The notes beneath the pieces were generated by a model. It did not search any database. It saw only the letters and a program-made list of their open reading frames with translations, and was not told the DNA's origin. A program made the position numbers and the translations under genes. A DNA stretch of 64,000 nucleotides from Prevotella sp. GTDB lineage: Bacteria; Bacteroidota; Bacteroidia; Bacteroidales; Bacteroidaceae. The stretch covers positions 1 to 64,000 of the forward strand of contig SUYI01000011.1 of the NCBI GenBank assembly GCA_015060485.1, in the 5' to 3' direction. Below are positions 58,578 to 64,000 of the stretch, one piece after another. The number at the start of each line of letters is the position of its first letter. The stretch's first letter is position 1.

Positions 58578-60361
58578 ATAACAAAAGCAAATTATCCAAT
58601 GCCATCCTCTATGGAAGCCTGTTGGCTTTCATCGCGTTTGTCGTTTACATATTACACCTTAATCAAGAAGTGTTCTATACGGCACACGACCGTTCCGAAT
58701 TCATCTTCGGAGCTCCTTTCTTCCACACGCTCATGTCGAAGCCCTTCGGTCTGATGCGGTATGTGGGAGCCTGGCTCACGCAACTGTTCGTGGAGCCGGA
58801 GTTAGGTTCGACTGTGCTGGTGGCTGTCTGGTTGCTGATATTTTGTGTGGGTGCGAAAGCATTCCGGTTGCAGGGAAGTGCCTCGGCACTGATGCTCTTG
58901 CCTGTTGCCTGCCTGCTCACATCAATGGTCGACCTGGGCTATTGGATATATGTTTACCCCGTCAGAGGCTATTGGTTCTCGCAATCGGTTGGTTACCTGG
59001 TCATGCTGCTGCTACTGTGGGCAGCACGCTGCACCCCACGCAAATGGCATCTCGCCTGGTATGTGCTGGGCGTATGCCTCTATCCCGTGCTGGGATGGTT
59101 TGCCTTGCTTTTCGTCGCATGTCTGATACTTTTCGGGAAGCCCAGCTGGCGCGAGCTCTTGGGCATCATTCTGCTCATCGTCATCACCAGCATCTGCCAC
59201 ACGCAGCTCTTCTCGTATCTGAGGGACGACGACGTCGTAATGGCAGGATTCCCACGTTTCGTAACACCCATCGACAACACTCCGCGCCTCTCCCTACCCT
59301 TCTGGGTGCTTGGTGTTATCTCTGTACTAATCCCATTTGGTAAGAAGTTAGCGGATACTCCTCTTACTTCTTATCTCTTACCTCTTACCTCTTGCATTGC
59401 AGGCATTATCTTCACCTCGTCGCTCATGTATTACGACAAGAACTACATCGACGAGATGCGCATGGTGCGCGTCGCGTGCAGCGACAACTGGAAGGAGGTG
59501 CTGGCTATGGCAGAAGAAAACAAGAAGCCCACCAGCACGATGATGTTTCTTAAGAATATTGCGCTGATGAACGAAGGCGGCTTGCTCGACCGTTCGTTTA
59601 AGCTGGGCAATGATGCTATGGACATTTATAATCCCGATTCTGTTCACGTATCCCTCTTGGACATCGCGTCGCCGCTGGTCTATTATAATTACGGCATGAT
59701 GAATGAAGCCATCCGCTTGAGTTACGAGAATGCCATACAGGCTGGCTTCTCGCCTTTCTACCTGAAGATGCTGGCACGCTGTGCCTTGGCTTGCGGCGAC
59801 CAGAAACTGCTGGAGCGCTATACGACACTCATCCACAAGATGCCGTTCTATGGTAACTGGCAACCAGCTCCTGTCACAGAAAAGGTAAAGGAATTGCAGA
59901 AAAGTTATCCTGATGAGATCACTGGCGTTGAGAGAAGTGACAGTTATCTTGTCAACAGCATTAGCCTCTGGTACAAATCTGATAGTAAGGTGGCTTCAGA
60001 ACAGGCGTTGCTCTATGCCATGCTGCGTTGCGACTCACGCCGTTTCTGGGAATCGCTGCGTAGCTTTGTGCGGTTGCACATGAACGAGGTTTTTCCGTTG
60101 CATGCACAGGAGGCTTATATCCTTTTTATGGATAAGTCTCCGGAAAAGAAACGCATGATGATCCCTGTCAATCAGGCTATTTACGAACGCTACAAACAGT
60201 TCTGGAAGGTTTTGGAAGAAAAGGCGCAGCCTGGCAAGACCGTCTATACGCTTGGTGAAGAAATGCGTAAAGAATTTGGAGACACCTACTGGTGGTACAA
60301 TGTTTTCGGACGGAAACCTATTAGTATCAATGGAAATATTAGTCACGAAGTTGCATCATAA
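58574..60361 (+). CDS. DUF6057-like membrane protein D (divergent)
   Basis: A 595-residue protein with about 10 N-terminal membrane helices and a soluble helical tail (from about residue 290). The start at 58574 (ATGA overlap) is preferred to 58562. It lacks the YQEQYQLFL signature of the others (here YTAHDRSEFIF at the same place), but order, size, tail features (PLVYYNYGMMNEAIRLSYEN, KMLARCALACGDQKLLERYT) and the following CxxCH gene mark it as a family member. A CTCTTACC-type DNA repeat encodes TSYLLPLTS just before the last helix. Confidence 0.68.
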   Translation: MNNKSKLSNAILYGSLLAFIAFVVYILHLNQEVFYTAHDRSEFIFGAPFFHTLMSKPFGLMRYVGAWLTQLFVEPELGSTVLVAVWLLIFCVGAKAFRLQGSASALMLLPVACLLTSMVDLGYWIYVYPVRGYWFSQSVGYLVMLLLLWAARCTPRKWHLAWYVLGVCLYPVLGWFALLFVACLILFGKPSWRELLGIILLIVITSICHTQLFSYLRDDDVVMAGFPRFVTPIDNTPRLSLPFWVLGVISVLIPFGKKLADTPLTSYLLPLTSCIAGIIFTSSLMYYDKNYIDEMRMVRVACSDNWKEVLAMAEENKKPTSTMMFLKNIALMNEGGLLDRSFKLGNDAMDIYNPDSVHVSLLDIASPLVYYNYGMMNEAIRLSYENAIQAGFSPFYLKMLARCALACGDQKLLERYTTLIHKMPFYGNWQPAPVTEKVKELQKSYPDEITGVERSDSYLVNSISLWYKSDSKVASEQALLYAMLRCDSRRFWESLRSFVRLHMNEVFPLHAQEAYILFMDKSPEKKRMMIPVNQAIYERYKQFWKVLEEKAQPGKTVYTLGEEMRKEFGDTYWWYNVFGRKPISINGNISHEVAS

Positions 60362-60367
60362 ATAATC

Positions 60368-61858
60368 ATGAAAAGATATATACGTTTCAGTTTCCTGCTT
60401 CTGGCTGTCGCGGCGGTGCTGCTCACGTCGTGTACGAACCATCCCGACGTGCCCTCATCAAGTCGTGCAGCACGCTGTCTGCCAGCCATCTTCCCTGACT
60501 ATTGCGATGTCACCGTGCCGTGCAATATTGCACCGCTGAACTTCATGCTTCCGGCTGACGAGTACGAGGAGTGTGTGGCACGTATCACAACACCCGATGG
60601 CCAGCAACAGACGTATGGTAAGGGCGTGAAGGTCCAGATACCTGAGGAAGAATGGCACACGATGCTCGCTGCGTCGAAGGGAAAGAGCATGAAGGTTGAG
60701 GTCTGGGGACTGAAAAACGGCGAATGGCTCTCGTTCAGCCCGTTTGTCATCTATGTGGCCGAACAGCCCATCGACGAATATGTGTCATACCGCCTCATCG
60801 AACCGTCATACGTCGCATGGACCTCTATGGAGATTGCCCAGCGTAACATCACCACTTTCGAAGAGACACAGATCTTCAACAATGAGATTACCATGAACGA
60901 CAACAGGATAGGCCAGTGCATCAACTGTCACAGCTATCAGAACTACAAGACCGACAACATGCTCTTCCATGTGCGTCTCTCGAATGCGGCCACTGTGATT
61001 GTGAACGACGGCAAGGTGAAAAAAGTTAATCTGAAACGCGACTATACCATTTCGTCTGGTGTCTACCCTGCTTGGCATCCAACTGCCAAACTGATTGCCT
61101 TCTCGACCAACAGGACACGACAGGGATTCCATACGCTGAACCCCAATAAAATCGAGGTGTACGATGAAGCCAGCGACCTGATACTCTACGATGTAGAGAC
61201 CGATTCTGTGAGTGTCGTCTCGAACGACTCCACACTGCTGGAGGTCTATCCCACCTGGTCGCCCGATGGCAAATGGCTCTATTACTGCAAGTCCGCTCCA
61301 TTGCCCGAAGAGATGAACGGCAAGGATATCCGAACGACCTATCCGAAGGTGCAATACAACCTGTATCGTCGTTCGTTCGATGTAGCCACACACAACTTCG
61401 GCGACGAGGAACTCGTCTACGACGCTGCATCGCAAGACAAAAGTGCCACCCTGCCACGCGTCAGCCCCGACGGGCGCTATCTGCTGTTTGCACGGGGACA
61501 ATATGGCTGTTTCCACATCCGCCATATCGATGGCGACATATTTTGTATGCCACTCGATGAAGAGAATCCGCAGTTCCTCGATCTTCGGGGGCTGAACAGC
61601 GAAGGGTTTGCCGACAGCTACCCCACGTGGTCGAGCAACGGACGCTGGATTATGGTTTCCAGTCGTCGCGGCGACGGCAACTTCAGCCGTATCTATATCT
61701 CTTATTTCAATAACGGAAAAGCAGAAAAGGCCTTTATGCTGCCGCAAAAAGACCCCGAACAAAACACCTTCCGCCTGAAGTGCTATAACCGTCCGGAGTT
61801 TATGGTTGAACCTGTTCACACCAGCGTTGCTGAGTTCGCAAAGGTATTTGACAAATAG
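60368..61858 (+). CDS. CxxCH (haem-c motif) beta-propeller lipoprotein D
   Basis: A 496-residue lipoprotein (lipobox LLTSC, Cys22). LPAIFPDYCDVTVPCNIAPL, haem-c motif CINCH (184-188), and propeller motifs AWHPTAKLIAFSTN, WSPDGKWLYY, VSPDGRYLLF and SYPTWSSNGRWIMVSSRR. It lies 6 bp after membrane protein D and 5 bp before membrane protein E, so modules D and E form one operon with the ATPase gene. Confidence 0.8.
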   Translation: MKRYIRFSFLLLAVAAVLLTSCTNHPDVPSSSRAARCLPAIFPDYCDVTVPCNIAPLNFMLPADEYEECVARITTPDGQQQTYGKGVKVQIPEEEWHTMLAASKGKSMKVEVWGLKNGEWLSFSPFVIYVAEQPIDEYVSYRLIEPSYVAWTSMEIAQRNITTFEETQIFNNEITMNDNRIGQCINCHSYQNYKTDNMLFHVRLSNAATVIVNDGKVKKVNLKRDYTISSGVYPAWHPTAKLIAFSTNRTRQGFHTLNPNKIEVYDEASDLILYDVETDSVSVVSNDSTLLEVYPTWSPDGKWLYYCKSAPLPEEMNGKDIRTTYPKVQYNLYRRSFDVATHNFGDEELVYDAASQDKSATLPRVSPDGRYLLFARGQYGCFHIRHIDGDIFCMPLDEENPQFLDLRGLNSEGFADSYPTWSSNGRWIMVSSRRGDGNFSRIYISYFNNGKAEKAFMLPQKDPEQNTFRLKCYNRPEFMVEPVHTSVAEFAKVFDK

Positions 61859-61863
61859 TTTAG

Positions 61864-63228
61864 ATGAAGCATCATTTCACTTCCCACATTAGCCAAGCGC
61901 TTTGCACACTCTTGTTTGGGGTGGCGGTACTGCTGTTTTTCGGAATGGCCTATCCGCACCACCTGCATTATCAGGAGCAGTACCAGCTGTTTCTCTTCGA
62001 CAGCAACTACGTGTGGGATATCATCCGAATGCCTGGGGGTGTAGCCGACCTGCTGGGGCGATTCTGTACGCAGTTCTTCCAGTTTGCATGGGTGGGGGCT
62101 GCCATCATTGCCGTGTTGCTCTCGCTGGTGCAGCTGCTGACGCTCCGTCTGGCCAAATGGGGTTGGCTCTATGGACTTAGCTTTGTACCTTCGTTCCTGC
62201 TCTGGCTCTTCCTGCTCGACGAGCATGCCTTGTTGGGTGGCGTCTGGGCAGTGCTGCTCACACAATTCGCCGTTTGGGGACTTGTCCGGTTGAAAGGGTG
62301 GACGCAACGCATCGCCATCCCAGTCATTCTTTTCATCCTCTATTGGATAGCCTTCGGTGGCAGCCATTACTATCGTTACCCGACGGTATTCCCTACCCTG
62401 CTATATGTGGCGTGGGTGACTGCCGTCATCATCCCCTTGGCGATGAGGTTTGTGAATTCTCTCACCTCTCACCTCTTACCTCTCACCTCTTTTATATTGG
62501 TGGCAGCCATCATGGGAACTGTTGTGTGGAAAAATGCCAATTTCAAGGCTGAGAAGGTGATGCAATACGACTTCATGGCGCGGCACCAGCAATGGAACCG
62601 CATCTTGGAAACCATCAACACCGAAAAACCGAACAATCAGATTGGTGTAACGGTCCAGAATCTGGCTTTAGCCATGCACGGCCAACTCATCAACCACCTC
62701 CTCGACTACAACCAGAATGGTATTGCAGGCTTGTTGCCTGATGTCCAAAGCGATGCTACCAGTCCACTGCCTACAGCCGAGGTACACTATCAGTTGGGAA
62801 TGATCTCTGTTGCCCAGCGTACGGTTTTCGAGGCGCAGGAAGCCATACTCGACTTTCAGAAAAGTGGTCGATGCTACAAACGGCTGGCTCAGACCAATCT
62901 GATTCTTGGCAGCTATGAAGTGGCACGCAAATACCTGATGGCGCTCCAAAAGACACTTTTCTATCGCGATTGGGCTAACGAGACACTGCCGCTGTTGGGT
63001 AATGAAGAGGCAATAGCCAAACATCCTGAATACGGACGCTTGCGCCAGATGGTTTGCGACGAAGACTATTACTTCAGCGACCACGTAACACCCGAGATGC
63101 TCGAGGGCCTCTATGCCTGCAATACGGATAATCACCTGGCCTTGGAATATCTGAAGGCCTATTATGTACTGACGGGCGACCGTGAGAATTATGCCAAATT
63201 ACTACTTCAAAACTCTGCGCAACAATGA
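61864..63228 (+). CDS. DUF6057-like membrane protein E
   Basis: A 454-residue protein. Signature YPHHLHYQEQYQLFLFDSNY, then PGGVADLLGRFCTQFFQFAW. It has about 7-8 membrane helices, with a repeat-encoded segment LTSHLLPLTS before the last one. The soluble tail has QLGMISVAQRTVFEAQEAIL and NLILGSYEVARKYLMALQKT, closely matching proteins A and B. Its stop overlaps the next CxxCH gene (ATGA). Confidence 0.75.
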   Translation: MKHHFTSHISQALCTLLFGVAVLLFFGMAYPHHLHYQEQYQLFLFDSNYVWDIIRMPGGVADLLGRFCTQFFQFAWVGAAIIAVLLSLVQLLTLRLAKWGWLYGLSFVPSFLLWLFLLDEHALLGGVWAVLLTQFAVWGLVRLKGWTQRIAIPVILFILYWIAFGGSHYYRYPTVFPTLLYVAWVTAVIIPLAMRFVNSLTSHLLPLTSFILVAAIMGTVVWKNANFKAEKVMQYDFMARHQQWNRILETINTEKPNNQIGVTVQNLALAMHGQLINHLLDYNQNGIAGLLPDVQSDATSPLPTAEVHYQLGMISVAQRTVFEAQEAILDFQKSGRCYKRLAQTNLILGSYEVARKYLMALQKTLFYRDWANETLPLLGNEEAIAKHPEYGRLRQMVCDEDYYFSDHVTPEMLEGLYACNTDNHLALEYLKAYYVLTGDRENYAKLLLQNSAQQ

Positions 63229-64000
63229 AACGGAATCTATATACAGTTCTCACCTCTTGCCTCTTACTGCTTACCTCTTGCATTCTGATGGCTTGCACCG
63301 AAACCGTCAGCGATGCAAAGCAGGAGGCCAATCTGCCTGCAATCTATCCCGACTACCTCGGTGTCACCATACCTGTAAATATCGCGCCTCTCAATTTTAG
63401 CATGACGAGCGAGGAGACCTTGCGTATTGATGCCGTCATTACTGATAAGCACGGCAACAACCTGCATAGTCAGGGCGAAGAATCGGTCGATTTCAATTTG
63501 GACGACTGGCACGCGCTGCTTGCCCAGAATCGGGGCGACTCGCTCACAGTCACCGTATCAGCCAAATATACTGATGGTTGGCACACCTATCGTCCGTTCT
63601 CCATCTACGTGAGTCCTGATAGCATCGACTACGGCATCTGCTACCGTCTCATCGCCCCGGGCTACGAGGTATGGAGCAAGATGGGTATCTACGAGCGTGA
63701 CCTTTCCTCGTTCGACGAGCGTCCGTTGATTGAGAATACGCAGTTCGAGGGTTGCGTCAATTGTCATAGCTTCAATCGGGGCAATCCTGCCGATATGAGC
63801 CTGCATATTCGTGGCCCCCATGGTGCCACCCTGTTGCGACACAACGACAGTCCTCTCATTGCCTACAACACCAAAACCGCCCAGACGCTCGGTTTCTGTG
63901 TCTATCCCTACTGGCATCCGTCTGGCCGTTATATCGCCTATTCCACCAACGCCACGAGTCAGCTGTTCCACAACGCTGACCGTAACCGCATCGAGGTATT
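63225..64000 (+). CDS. CxxCH (haem-c motif) beta-propeller lipoprotein E, C-terminally cut by the window
   Basis: The frame is open from the ATG at 63225 to the window edge (258 codons). The signal peptide MKRNLYTVLTSCLLLLTSC continues to ILMAC (Cys24 as the likely lipid site), and its core is encoded by CTCACCTCTTGCCTCTTAC-like repeats. LPAIYPDYLGVTIPVNIAPL, the haem-c motif CVNCH (177-181) and the first propeller motif YWHPSGRYIAYSTN follow. It is the fifth lipoprotein of the family; about half is missing. Confidence 0.8.
   Translation, partial: MKRNLYTVLTSCLLLLTSCILMACTETVSDAKQEANLPAIYPDYLGVTIPVNIAPLNFSMTSEETLRIDAVITDKHGNNLHSQGEESVDFNLDDWHALLAQNRGDSLTVTVSAKYTDGWHTYRPFSIYVSPDSIDYGICYRLIAPGYEVWSKMGIYERDLSSFDERPLIENTQFEGCVNCHSFNRGNPADMSLHIRGPHGATLLRHNDSPLIAYNTKTAQTLGFCVYPYWHPSGRYIAYSTNATSQLFHNADRNRIEV

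Noticed and set aside
60806..61819. Minus-strand frame of 337 codons opposite CxxCH protein D
   Set aside because: Shadow of a gene with clear family motifs on the plus strand.
1..64000. tRNA, rRNA or known riboswitch genes
   Set aside because: None was recognised in the intergenic spaces. They are short or repeat-filled; a covariance-model search would be needed to exclude small RNAs.

Overview
The window reads as a chromosomal segment from a Bacteroidales bacterium, most likely a gut or rumen Prevotellaceae. The signs are SusC/SusD pairs, lipoproteins at SusE positions, GPH-type sugar symport, many Bacteroidetes-type promoters (TTTG, 19-21 nt, TAnnTTTG) and small Bacteroidetes families such as HU-related proteins, BT4734/VirE proteins and DUF6057. 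All calls come from reading the sequence; no database search was run.

Layout. (1) 1-14.2 kb: the 5' end of guaA, then a beta-mannan utilisation locus. A leftward five-gene operon encodes a CE7-like esterase, GH26 mannanase, GH130 mannosylglucose phosphorylase, GPH transporter and mannobiose 2-epimerase. It is divergent from a rightward SusC-SusD-glycan-binding lipoprotein operon whose SusC carries a C-terminal OmpA-like domain. The operon ends in a strong terminator. (2) 14.2-18.5 kb: an HU-related protein, a DUF4160/DUF2442 pair and a BT4734/VapE primase-helicase-like gene. The last three lie between inverted arms made of 11-bp repeats that include a perfect 25-bp inverted repeat. (3) 18.5-22.8 kb: an NtrY/NtrC-type two-component pair, whose regulator carries two in-frame copies of a ~150-bp repeat element in its linkers, and a hipBA module. 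(4) 22.8-27.3 kb: two large exported thioredoxin-fold proteins. (5) 27.4-40.1 kb: a MacB-like export locus (HlyD, TolC, one ATPase, six FtsX/MacB permeases in three heteropairs). A 5'-truncated DUF4143 ATPase gene interrupts it. Two permease pairs have near-consensus sigma-54 promoters with paired TGTCC-N6-GGACA sites, which are natural targets for the NtrC-type regulator. (6) 40.3-64 kb: five two-gene modules. Each is a DUF6057-like membrane protein with a helical-repeat tail, followed by a lipoprotein with one CxxCH haem-c motif and a beta-propeller. In between sit a DUF4369-like lipoprotein, an orphan SusC/SusD/SusE-like operon and a PF09820-type ATPase gene.

How it works together. In the mannan locus, secreted or surface enzymes deacetylate and cut mannan. 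The SusCD complex imports oligomers, GPH moves the disaccharide inward, the epimerase makes mannosyl-glucose and GH130 releases mannose-1-phosphate plus glucose. The two-component system probably drives the export locus through sigma-54. The repeated DUF6057/CxxCH modules have no function I can name and are the best candidate for an undescribed system. A separate theme is short tandem repeats (10, 11, 22 bp, or GGTAGG and CTCTTACC types). They fill intergenic spaces and also coding linkers and signal peptides.
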